64,000 bases of DNA from Arenibacter algicola. GTDB lineage: Bacteria; Bacteroidota; Bacteroidia; Flavobacteriales; Flavobacteriaceae. Numbering within the stretch: position 1 is the stretch's first letter; each line of letters starts with the position of its first letter. This document shows, one piece after another, positions 55,524 through 63,202 of this stretch. The notes under the pieces were generated by a model. The model was not told where the DNA came from. It did no database searches and saw only the letters and a list, made by a program, of their open reading frames with translations. A program made the translations under genes and the position numbers. The stretch lies in the NCBI RefSeq assembly GCF_018860365.1, contig NZ_JAHKPO010000018.1, positions 1 through 64,000 on the forward strand, in the 5' to 3' direction.

Positions 55524-55535
55524 TGATTTAAATCA
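55524..55535. promoter_or_regulatory. TGAY-N4-RTCA box, divergent (YtxH operon and 55616 gene)
   Basis: TGATTTAAATCA, a perfect palindrome. Minus-strand -7 TACTTTTG at 55500-55493 (YtxH operon) is a full match; plus-strand TACATTGG at 55559-55566 (gene 55616) is weaker. Both are 29.5 bp from the centre. Confidence 0.72.
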
Positions 55536-55615
55536 TATCCTAAAATCTTTATGATGCTTACATTGGGATTGAACGAATATTCCAGCCTGACCATTTCATA
55601 ATTATCTATAAAAAA

Positions 55616-56113
55616 ATGAAATCCAGGGTGAACACTACAGGTAAAAGGATTATTATAATAGTAGATTTTCAGCATTTACAGATGTTGAGAAAAGCTATAC
55701 GGGAAATATTGTCCAGCAAGGATACATTCCAGTTGTCCATTTTGGGTCAACTTGGAAACGACGGTTTTTTCCTGGATAAAATGGAGGTAGGCTTAGAACG
55801 GGAATTGAAGACCTATTGGAATGGGGTTTTAGAGACTAAAACCGATTTTGGGATTTTTGGGAATCCGGAGTTTGGAACCCTTTTTGTTACCGGTCCGGTA
55901 GCTTCCCAATTTCTAAAAGACATATCTGGGGAGCCTTTGGGAGCAATTTCGGCAGGCCCTTATGGTATTTTAAGGGGCATGGGGATATTGGAAGAAGAGG
56001 TTAATTCACATCTTAAGTTATTGAAAGAGGGGCATTACTTGCTTTTTATACGGACTTATACCCAACATTGGAAATTGATAAAAAAACAATTGGGAAAGCT
56101 TATATTAGTTTAG
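55616..56113 (+). CDS. stress-protein-like small protein, unknown function
   Basis: 165 residues, no signal or membrane helix. The second half (FGTLFVTGPVASQFLKDISG, then GPYGILRGMGILEEEVNSHL and LKEGHYLLFI) resembles the general stress protein 17M/DUF1269-like fold, where a Gly-rich helix precedes an E-x-x-LK-G motif. The N-terminal half has DFQHLQMLRKAIREIL. Fold similarity is by eye. Transcribed from the weak plus arm of the box at 55524. Confidence 0.5.
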   Translation: MKSRVNTTGKRIIIIVDFQHLQMLRKAIREILSSKDTFQLSILGQLGNDGFFLDKMEVGLERELKTYWNGVLETKTDFGIFGNPEFGTLFVTGPVASQFLKDISGEPLGAISAGPYGILRGMGILEEEVNSHLKLLKEGHYLLFIRTYTQHWKLIKKQLGKLILV

Positions 56114-56156
56114 AGGCTTCATTTCGTTTTGGTGTATGTACTGCTTGCGGTAACCA

Positions 56157-56192
56157 AAAAAAAAGAAACAGTAGCTCTAGAGCTACTGTTTC
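56157..56192 (-). terminator. intrinsic terminator, T tract on the minus strand
   Basis: GAAACAGTAGCT (56165-56176), loop CTAG, AGCTACTGTTTC (56181-56192). The run A56157-56164 gives T8 after the hairpin on the minus strand; on the plus strand the tail TCCCTTT is weak. Perhaps also ends the plus gene 55616. Confidence 0.75.
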
Positions 56193-56623
56193 CCTTTAAG
56201 GGTTTAATTCCGTTTGTACTTCCATTTATGCCCATATTTTAATTTATTGCTAAAATGATTCAAAAGTCGATTTTAGAACAACCGGTATACCACCCATAAA
56301 TATAGTTCCATGGCTAACGCCATATTTGGAACTAATGACATTTACTCACTAAGTGGAATTTGAATGCTCCGACGCCTCAAGGGCCTGCCCAGAAGTAATT
56401 AACTTATATAAGAAACCGGGCCACCTGAATGTCCCGGTTTCCAAGAAGCTATTGAGCCTGCCTGTTACGCTTACTGTAATTTGTCAATGATGATCTTAGC
56501 ATTTCAAGTTTTCAAAATACAGGGTCCAAGGCATCTCCAACAACTTCTTTTGGATCCGTGCAGTGTTACTGCGACACTACATCCGTATCATGAGGTATTT
56601 AAAGAATAATATTTTAATTAAAA
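56157..56623 (-). ncRNA. candidate regulated non-coding RNA (about 465 nt)
   Basis: No gene lies on the minus strand here, yet a box (56660-56671) with a minus-strand -7 TATATTGA (56636-56629, exactly 29.5 bp from the centre) points into it. The far end carries a 12-bp hairpin followed by eight T on the minus strand. Inside are GAAACCGGG/CCCGGTTTC (56412-56441) and a bulged GTTCCA/TGGAAC hairpin (56305-56332). Start is inferred; the terminator could instead serve the plus-strand gene 55616. Confidence 0.4.
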
Positions 56624-56659
56624 GTATGTCAATATACATGGATATTTTCAAGAATGAAA

Positions 56660-56671
56660 TGACGTAGGTCA
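56660..56671. promoter_or_regulatory. TGAY-N4-RTCA box (candidate ncRNA promoter)
   Basis: TGACGTAGGTCA. Its only phased -7 is on the minus strand, TATATTGA at 56636-56629. On the plus strand no -7 fits the spacing. Confidence 0.6.
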
Positions 56672-56716
56672 GTAATAGATATTATTAATTTTTTTTGATA
56701 ATCCATTGTTCTATAA

Positions 56717-56728
56717 TGATATAAATCA
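56717..56728. promoter_or_regulatory. TGAY-N4-RTCA box (sigma-factor gene promoter)
   Basis: TGATATAAATCA, 66 bp upstream of the gene at 56794. Plus-strand -7 CATTTTTG at 56752-56759, 29.5 bp from the centre (first base C instead of T). Confidence 0.68.
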
Positions 56729-56793
56729 TTTTTTAAGAGCATTAAAGGTTGCATTTTTGAAGGAAAGTTACTTAGCAAATAAATAAATTCAAT

Positions 56794-57561
56794 ATGGAAG
56801 AATCAGTAAATATTTATCAGAGCAAAAGGGAGTTTCACTTATTCGTGGCCAATACGTACAGGGATTTGAAACAGCTCAAAAAAGAAGGGGATCTGTCAAC
56901 TTTTAATAATCTATTGTTAAAGGCGATGCCAGAGGTGAAACGCTATGTTAATAAGAATCTGAACAGGGCACTGTCCAATGGCAAAATTGATAGGAATAAG
57001 TATAGGGCAGATGATTTTATAGATCAACTTTTTATTGAGGTGTATGAACATATTGATGAAATTGAAAATGAAAAGGAACTTTACCCTTGGATGTTTAAAA
57101 AAGTGGATGAGCTATTGGGAGATATACTTGTAGAGGAGGAATTTGATTCTTTATTCTTCGAGAATTTGGATAACTATTCCAAGCCCGAATGGGATGCAAT
57201 GCAGGAGAAATTTTCTACTGATGGAGATGGTGATTTGGTGATGAAAGAAGAATGGGACGATATTTCCTATGCAAAGAACGATTATGTGCTGAACCATGTT
57301 TTTGTTGAAGACGGGGATCAGGAAATCATAGTCCAATTGGACAAGGAACTGGGGGCTGAAAATATAAGAAAACATTCCGAATTGGTTTTGCGTCATTTAC
57401 CAGGGCCCATGCGAAGAGTATATGAGCTTTTTACCGAACATCAGTTTGACGTAGCGGAAATTGCAAAAATACGCAACAGCACCATCAAGGAGGTAGAATC
57501 ACTTTTGGACGCAGCCAGGAAAAGTTTGCGTAAAAGTTTCTTAAATAGATATGTATCCTAA
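56794..57561 (+). CDS. divergent sigma-70-like (ECF type) protein
   Basis: 255 residues. Residues 25-125 resemble sigma region 2 (FNNLLLKAMPEVKRYVNKNL, then DDFIDQLFIEVYEHI). Residues 200-250 resemble region 4 with an HTH (LPGPMRRVYELFTEHQFDVAEIAKIRNSTIKEV). Between them is an unusually long acidic linker of about 70 residues (YSKPEWDAMQEKFSTDGDGD). Possibly a regulatory insert. With a box upstream, it would give a second tier of control. It heads a run of three same-strand genes. Confidence 0.68.
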   Translation: MEESVNIYQSKREFHLFVANTYRDLKQLKKEGDLSTFNNLLLKAMPEVKRYVNKNLNRALSNGKIDRNKYRADDFIDQLFIEVYEHIDEIENEKELYPWMFKKVDELLGDILVEEEFDSLFFENLDNYSKPEWDAMQEKFSTDGDGDLVMKEEWDDISYAKNDYVLNHVFVEDGDQEIIVQLDKELGAENIRKHSELVLRHLPGPMRRVYELFTEHQFDVAEIAKIRNSTIKEVESLLDAARKSLRKSFLNRYVS

Positions 57562-57589
57562 CCAAGGATAACCTAAAATAAATAAAACT

Positions 57590-57988
57590 ATGAACGCCAA
57601 ATCATCAGGTCCGAAAAAAGAAATATTGTTGGATAGCGCATTGGATGTACTGCACAAAGAAAGTGTGGAATGGACCAATATCATTGCATTTTGGAAGGAT
57701 GAATCCAAATTTTTTACAGATCTGCTGGATAAAGAAAAGGTAAATAACTCAGAATATGGGCAGATGCTACAATATTTGGATAAGATCCACGAATCGCTAT
57801 TTGATTATTTGGCAGCGGATATAGTAAACCATGAAAGGTTATTGTCCAGATTGGTAAGGGGAGAGGAAGGCTTGTCCGATAAGGATTATAGGGAAAAACA
57901 CGCTACCCTAAAGGAACAGATGGATTTGTTTACCAACGACTTTAGGGAATTTAAAAAAATGGTATTTGGGTACGCCAAAAAATTGTGA
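57590..57988 (+). CDS. small helical protein, member 2 of the unrecognised family
   Basis: 132 residues, all-helical. Helix 1 reads VLHKESVEWTNIIAFWKDE, matching L-H-x5-W-x9-E of its relatives; helix 2 ends ADIVNHERLL with the conserved H-E; a third helix follows with REKHATLKEQM. Lies 28 bp after the sigma-like gene. The conserved His and Glu could be metal or flavin ligands, but this is unproven. Confidence 0.68.
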   Translation: MNAKSSGPKKEILLDSALDVLHKESVEWTNIIAFWKDESKFFTDLLDKEKVNNSEYGQMLQYLDKIHESLFDYLAADIVNHERLLSRLVRGEEGLSDKDYREKHATLKEQMDLFTNDFREFKKMVFGYAKKL

Positions 57989-58039
57989 TATTACCTTAGT
58001 CTCATGTAATGCTGAAAAACTAATAAAGAACTGAATGTT

Positions 58040-58405
58040 ATGGAAATCTCTATTTATACCTCAGAAAATAAGACAATGGATAGTATTGCCAATTTTTTGG
58101 AATTCTATTATAGCTTTCGATTGAAGCATTTGGCCAGTGATTTGCTGGAACAAGGTTTGTCTCCCGCACAAATTACGGAGGCGGTGGTCAAGGCCATGGC
58201 TGTAGGGAAATCTTCAGGTTTGGATATAGACCAACATTTTAGACCGGTATTCACGGGAATCCAAAAGCAAGTTGTGAGCGACTGCAAGCTGTCACATTTA
58301 GCCTATGGATTGGTACTTATGAATGCGGACGCCCAACTCCAGGTCGTAGGTGATTTTCAAGTTAGTGTCCTGCAGGAATTTATAGGGCATTACGGATCTT
58401 TCTAG
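58040..58405 (+). CDS. small helical protein, unknown function
   Basis: 121 residues starting MEISIYTSENKTMDSIANFL. Helical, with no membrane segment. It does not show the L-H-x5-W-x9-E pattern of its neighbour. It lies 51 bp after member 2 and probably in the same transcript. Its 3' end overlaps that of the exonuclease III gene by 4 bp, tail to tail. Confidence 0.6.
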   Translation: MEISIYTSENKTMDSIANFLEFYYSFRLKHLASDLLEQGLSPAQITEAVVKAMAVGKSSGLDIDQHFRPVFTGIQKQVVSDCKLSHLAYGLVLMNADAQLQVVGDFQVSVLQEFIGHYGSF

Positions 58406-59166
58406 AATTCTATTTCCAAGGAGATGGGACAATGGTCGGAACCAAAATAATCCGATAGGATATCCACAGACTTTATGTGGTCTACCAAAGACTTGCTTAC
58501 CAGGAAATAATCTATACGCCAGCCCGTGTTTCTTTCCCGCGACTTAAAGCGATAACTCCAATAGGTATAGGCAACGGTATCAGGATGAAAATGCCGAAAC
58601 GAATCCACAAAGCCGGATTTGATAAAATTGTCCATTCCGTCAATTTCAGTTTGGGTATATCCTGCCGTTTTGTTGTAGTTGCTTTTATCGTTCTTAAGGT
58701 CTATGGCCCTATGGGCCACGTTAAAATCCCCGCAAGCAATTACAGGTTTAGTCTTTTCCAGGTTTTTAAGGTAGTTCAGAAAATCGGCATCCCATTTTTC
58801 ACGATAATCCAAACGATCCAATTGTTGTCCGGAATTGGGAACGTAGACATTTACCAAGTAAAAATCATTATACTCCGCACACAGTATTCTACCTTCGCTA
58901 TCGTGTTCCGATACCTGCATATCTTTGCTTACGGCAAGAGGTTCTGTTCTGCTCAGGACTGCGGTACCGGAGTACCCTTTTTTATCGGCCGAATTGTAGT
59001 CTCTATGATAATGTTCCATTCCCGAAAGTGTCTCCTCTACCTCATGATCCTGTGCCTTGGTCTCTTGAAGACAGAGGATATCTGGTGCCATTTTATTTAC
59101 GGATTCAAAAAAATCTTTTTTGGCAACGGCCCTAATGCCGTTGACGTTCCAGGAAATTATTCTCAT
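58402..59166 (-). CDS. xth: exodeoxyribonuclease III (AP endonuclease)
   Basis: 254 residues. The ExoIII fold: N-terminal RIISWNVNGIRAV, catalytic Glu in LCLQETKAQ, GDFNVAHRAIDL, and C-terminal DYFGSDHCPISLEIEF. Acts on abasic sites and 3' DNA ends in base-excision repair. It stands alone on the minus strand, with no regulon box. Confidence 0.94.
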   Translation of the reverse strand: MRIISWNVNGIRAVAKKDFFESVNKMAPDILCLQETKAQDHEVEETLSGMEHYHRDYNSADKKGYSGTAVLSRTEPLAVSKDMQVSEHDSEGRILCAEYNDFYLVNVYVPNSGQQLDRLDYREKWDADFLNYLKNLEKTKPVIACGDFNVAHRAIDLKNDKSNYNKTAGYTQTEIDGMDNFIKSGFVDSFRHFHPDTVAYTYWSYRFKSRERNTGWRIDYFLVSKSLVDHIKSVDILSDYFGSDHCPISLEIEF

Positions 59167-59200
59167 TGTTTGGATTTTATTTTGGACACGGCCATGAAAA

Positions 59201-59240
59201 AAAACAGTTCGGAATAAAGATAATGATTCCGAACTGTTTT
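59201..59240. terminator. bidirectional intrinsic terminator
   Basis: Perfect 15-bp stem (59201-59215 with 59226-59240) with a 10-base loop, A-rich before and T-rich after. Lies after the UbiB-like gene on the minus strand. Confidence 0.85.
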
Positions 59241-59305
59241 TATAAAATGATCACTTAAAGTTTTGCCCCATCTGTCATAAACCATAGGCAGGAATAGAAT
59301 AAGGT

Positions 59306-60988
59306 TTACTCTTCCTTATTTCTATAAATTGAAATTAGAATAACCAATCCAATAATGGCGGAAAGACTAAAACCTATTGCGCCCAATACGGGTATACCAC
59401 TAATTTTTGGAGGCATATCGGCCATGACCAAAAGGGCAGAGCCAATGGATAGGGCTGCAATAATAACCGCATAGACCAAACGGTTAAAAGCGGTCTTTAG
59501 GGACATTCTAAATTCGTCCAGGCCATTATGCTCATGTACAATGACCAATTTCCCATCTTTTATCTTATCTACAATTTCATTAATGTCGTCCGGTAATTTA
59601 TCCAAGAGCGCATTGTAATCTTGAAATCTATTCAGGTTCTTTTGAAAAAGTCGTTTTAGGCCAAACCTTTTTCGGGTTATCTTGGCCATATAGGGTTTTA
59701 GATTATCCGTTATGTTGAATTCAGGATCTAATTTTAGGCCTACACCTTCAATTATAATCAGGGCCCTTATAAGAATATATAGGTAATGCGGTATGGTAAT
59801 CTTATTCTCGTAAAGAACATTTTTAAATTGTTTCAGGGTAGTCCCCAACTTAATGTTATGGATAGATGTATTACTAATACCTTCAATTAATTCGTACAAA
59901 TCATACTCCAATTTTTTTTCATCCGGGATTTCGGATTTTAAGGCAATCTTTTTTAAGACGGGAATTAATTTCTTTACATCTTTTTTCAAAAAACAAAGCA
60001 GTAGATCTGTAAGTGCCTCCTTGTCATTGGGCATTATAGTACCCATCATGCCAAAATCTATGAAGCAGATTTTTTGGGCCTCGGGTAACACAAATAGATT
60101 TCCGGGATGTGGGTCGGCATGAAAAAAACCATGTTCCAAAACCTGTTCCAAATATAGATCTACCCCAACTTTGGCAACGGCGCTGGAATCAATATTACTT
60201 TCCTTTAACTTTTCCAGTTCGGAAACCTTGATTCCATCTGCCCATTCCATACATATAATATGGTCATTGCTCAATTCACGATATAAATGGGGTACATAGA
60301 TAGCTTCGTTGCCTTCAAAATTTTTGGCGAAATGTTCCATATTGTCCATTTCCCTTTGAAAACTAAGTTCTTCATTGATGCTTTTTTCAAAGGACTCCAC
60401 CAACCTTAATGGCTGAAAGGCCTTGGCCTGTGCACTATATTTTTCCAAGGCCTCGGCAACTTCCTTCATAATGGAAATATCGGATGCAATAACATCCGCT
60501 ATATTGGGGCGCTGTATTTTTAATACTACCAAATCCCCATTGAGAAGCTGCGCCTTATGAACTTGGGCCAGGGAGGCCGCTGCCAAAGGTTTGGGATCAA
60601 TGGAAAGGAAATATTGGGAGCAGTGGATATCCAGTTCATTGGACAAAACTTTTTCTACTTCAAAATTCTGTAGGGAGGGAGCATGGTCTTGTAGTTTTTC
60701 TAGCTCTTTAACCAGCTCCGGTGGCAACATATCGTCCCGGTTGCTCATAATTTGCCCCATTTTTACATAGGAAGGACCCAATTCTTCAAGCACCATACGG
60801 ATACGTTCAAAAGTGGATCCTGATAACTGCTTTTCTGTGTCAGGGTGTTTTAAAAGGTATTTTTTGGGGATGAACTTTCTAGCCTGGCTACTGGCCATAA
60901 CATCTTGAAACCCATATTTGGTGAGGACCACAAATAGGGCGTTGTACCTTTTAAGATTTTGTTTCTGTGGAAGTTTTATACCAAACAT
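59306..60988 (-). CDS. ABC1/UbiB-family atypical kinase-like protein
   Basis: 560 residues. KxGQ motif region SYVKMGQIMSNRDDMLP, lysine in VVLKIQRP, catalytic HADPHPGNLFVL, and IDFGMMG, then two C-terminal membrane helices. UbiB-type proteins support quinone synthesis or lipid distribution using ATP; the substrate is unknown here. It lies 5 bp after the helical protein gene and shares its box. Confidence 0.9.
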   Translation of the reverse strand: MFGIKLPQKQNLKRYNALFVVLTKYGFQDVMASSQARKFIPKKYLLKHPDTEKQLSGSTFERIRMVLEELGPSYVKMGQIMSNRDDMLPPELVKELEKLQDHAPSLQNFEVEKVLSNELDIHCSQYFLSIDPKPLAAASLAQVHKAQLLNGDLVVLKIQRPNIADVIASDISIMKEVAEALEKYSAQAKAFQPLRLVESFEKSINEELSFQREMDNMEHFAKNFEGNEAIYVPHLYRELSNDHIICMEWADGIKVSELEKLKESNIDSSAVAKVGVDLYLEQVLEHGFFHADPHPGNLFVLPEAQKICFIDFGMMGTIMPNDKEALTDLLLCFLKKDVKKLIPVLKKIALKSEIPDEKKLEYDLYELIEGISNTSIHNIKLGTTLKQFKNVLYENKITIPHYLYILIRALIIIEGVGLKLDPEFNITDNLKPYMAKITRKRFGLKRLFQKNLNRFQDYNALLDKLPDDINEIVDKIKDGKLVIVHEHNGLDEFRMSLKTAFNRLVYAVIIAALSIGSALLVMADMPPKISGIPVLGAIGFSLSAIIGLVILISIYRNKEE

Positions 60989-60993
60989 AAAAT

Positions 60994-61380
60994 TTATAGG
61001 TACTTGGTCAAAAAACGAAAGAAATCTTTTTTAAGGTCCGCATAAATCTCTTCCTGTACCTCCATTTTTTTTCGGAACTCCATATGTTTTTTTACCAATA
61101 TGGTGTCCATGGCATCATGTGACACCAAATCTTGACCGGCCATGCGGGTTTCATGGATTTCGATTTCTTCCAATAAATCCTCGATAACTCCACCATGTAG
61201 GATAAATTCGTTCTGAAAGTGGTCCAATTGTTTTAATACCTCTTTTTTGGTCCATCTAGTAACCAGTTCGCTAAGCCTGTTGTTAAAAATAATGAGTTCA
61301 TCCTGCCAAAAGAAGAGTTCCCTTCTCCAAATTTCGTGTTCAAAATGCAGGTTTGAATTATATATGATTTCTTTTTCCAT
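60994..61380 (-). CDS. small helical protein, member 3 of the unrecognised family
   Basis: 128 residues, all-helical. NLHFEHEIWRRELFFWQDE in helix 1 fits L-H-x5-W-x9-E; EEIEIHETRM in helix 2 gives the shared H-E; third helix VKKHMEFRKKMEVQEE. Encoded 5 bp before the UbiB-like kinase, with its box 69 bp upstream. The three members are in three separate box-controlled operons. Confidence 0.7.
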   Translation of the reverse strand: MEKEIIYNSNLHFEHEIWRRELFFWQDELIIFNNRLSELVTRWTKKEVLKQLDHFQNEFILHGGVIEDLLEEIEIHETRMAGQDLVSHDAMDTILVKKHMEFRKKMEVQEEIYADLKKDFFRFLTKYL

Positions 61381-61448
61381 GATAATTAGATTTAAATATT
61401 ATAAATGTGGCGTACCCCAAAATTATTTAAATGTATCGGCCCCTGAAA

Positions 61449-61460
61449 TGACATATATCA
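61449..61460. promoter_or_regulatory. TGAY-N4-RTCA box (helical protein-UbiB operon promoter)
   Basis: TGACATATATCA. The minus-strand -7 TAATTTTG at 61425-61418 is a full TAnnTTTG match, 29.5 bp from the centre. Confidence 0.78.
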
Positions 61461-61672
61461 TTTGAAGAGGGATACATATCCATTTACTTTGAATTGTCAA
61501 TATAAAAATTGGGAAAAACCGAAAATAGGTTGCAACTTTAGCAATGAGGCCCCAAATGACACTTTGGTTAGTTTGAAGTTTATAGACAAAAAATTAATAA
61601 AAAAGAGACCTAAAGAATAAAATGGTAAGTTCATTTGGGCCTTTTCAAATTGTATAACATAAATTTATCGTC

Positions 61673-61882
61673 ATGAAGAAAAATATGGGTAATTTGGACA
61701 GAACCTTGCGTTTTGTGGTTGCGGCAGCATTGATCGCGCTTTATTATAACGGTACTATTTCCGGGGTGTTGGGTATTGTACTGGTGGTTTTGGCCATTAT
61801 CTTTTTCCTGACCAGTTTTATTGGTTTTTGTCCCCTGTACCTTCCTTTCGGAATAAGAACATGTAAAACAAAAAAGGAATAA
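61673..61882 (+). CDS. DUF2892-like (YgaP-type) small inner membrane protein
   Basis: 69 residues. Starts MGNLDRTLRFVVAAALIALYY (after MKKN), then one more hydrophobic segment, CPLYLPFGIRTC, the DUF2892 pattern. Function unknown; relatives are often near sulfur or rhodanese genes. No box of proper phase was found upstream. Confidence 0.78.
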   Translation: MKKNMGNLDRTLRFVVAAALIALYYNGTISGVLGIVLVVLAIIFFLTSFIGFCPLYLPFGIRTCKTKKE

Positions 61883-61987
61883 ACCTTGGTTTTGCCATAC
61901 GGCAATTTTGTTTATTGGGGCCACTCATTGATCATCATGGAAAATTGGGTTTTCCTGCAGATTGACTCAAAATCTCTATTGTCAAAA

Positions 61988-63178
61988 TTATAGGTTATGG
62001 GATAGACCATAGGCTTGTTTTGCAATTTCCAACTCTTCATTTGTGGGGACTACCAAAACTTTGACTTGAGCCTTGTCACTACCAATTTCCCTTATGTTGG
62101 AAGATTTTAACTCATTTTTAGAAGGGTCCATTGTTATGCCCAAATAGTCCAATTCGTTGCACACGAGACTTCTGAGCGTGCTGGAATTTTCACCAATGCC
62201 GGCGGTAAAGACCAGGGCATCCAAACCGTTCATGGCTGCTGTATAGGCACCTATATATTTTTTTATGCGGTAGGCGTTCATTTCCAAGGCCAATTCACAT
62301 TCAGGATTTCCGGATTGTGCTTTGGCTTCAATATCCCTTAGATCCATATGCCCCGTAAGCCCTAACATACCACTTTTTTTGGTGAGTAAAGTATTTACTT
62401 CTTCCAGACCATAACCTAAATTATTTACCAAATAGAAGATAATAGAATGATCCAGGTCGCCACTTCTAGAGCCCATGATAAGTCCGTTGGAAGGGGTAAA
62501 TCCCATGGAATGATCTATACTTTTTCCATCCCTTACAGCAGTGATACTGCAACCATGGCCCAGATGTATGGTAATTATCTTGGAAGATTTTAATTTTAAG
62601 AAGGAAATTGCCTTCTCGGATACATATTTGTGACTGGTACCATGAAAACCAAAGGCTTGGATACGATGATCTGTATATAATTCATTGGGCAAAGCGTATT
62701 TCTTGGCCTTCACTGGCATGGTCTGGTGAAAAGCGGTATCAAAAACGGCAATTTGTTTGGCAGTAGGAAAAGCTTCCTCTGCCAATATAATGCCTTCCAA
62801 ATTATGTGGGTTGTGTAAAGGGGCCAATACAGAAAGTTCCCTTATTTTATCCTTTACCTCCTGTGTAATCACGGTGGTTTCAGAAAAGGTATTACCGCCA
62901 TGCACTACCCTATGGGCGACAATCGCGATATCATTAACGTCTGCAATAACACCTTGGACGGAATCCATCAGGAGTGTGGCCATTTTCTTGAATCCGGCAC
63001 TGTGATTGGGAATCACCATCACCTCCTCAATATCCACGGTATTGGTTTTATACTTTACAGTTGCATTTTTGGAGCCGATTCGTTCTATTAAACCCTTGCC
63101 TATTACAAGCTCCGAAGGCATTTGAATCAATTGATATTTAATGGAAGAACTTCCTGCGTTTATGATCAGTATGTTCAT
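61988..63178 (-). CDS. ackA: acetate kinase
   Basis: 396 residues. Motifs: INAGSSSIKYQL at the start, RVVHGGNTF, GFHGTSHKYVS, TIHLGHGCSITAV, and TAGIGENSS. With phosphotransacetylase it makes ATP from acetyl-CoA, which helps during fermentation. Follows pta by 24 bp; the operon's promoter is outside the window. Confidence 0.95.
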   Translation of the reverse strand: MNILIINAGSSSIKYQLIQMPSELVIGKGLIERIGSKNATVKYKTNTVDIEEVMVIPNHSAGFKKMATLLMDSVQGVIADVNDIAIVAHRVVHGGNTFSETTVITQEVKDKIRELSVLAPLHNPHNLEGIILAEEAFPTAKQIAVFDTAFHQTMPVKAKKYALPNELYTDHRIQAFGFHGTSHKYVSEKAISFLKLKSSKIITIHLGHGCSITAVRDGKSIDHSMGFTPSNGLIMGSRSGDLDHSIIFYLVNNLGYGLEEVNTLLTKKSGMLGLTGHMDLRDIEAKAQSGNPECELALEMNAYRIKKYIGAYTAAMNGLDALVFTAGIGENSSTLRSLVCNELDYLGITMDPSKNELKSSNIREIGSDKAQVKVLVVPTNEELEIAKQAYGLSHNL

Positions 63179-63202
63179 AGTTTTTGTTTTATTGGATTAA
63201 AA

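Larger units (their letters stand above)
56114..56793. other. intergenic region, possible regulated RNA and two boxes
   Basis: 680 bp with no coding frame of note. It contains a strong hairpin with T8 on the minus strand (56165-56192), hairpins at 56305-56332 and 56412-56441, and boxes at 56660 and 56717. See the separate entries. Confidence 0.6.

Noticed and set aside
56336-56348. TGACATTTACTCA, box-like
   Set aside because: The half-sites are separated by five bases and no phased -7 fits, so it fails the spacing of the other 18.
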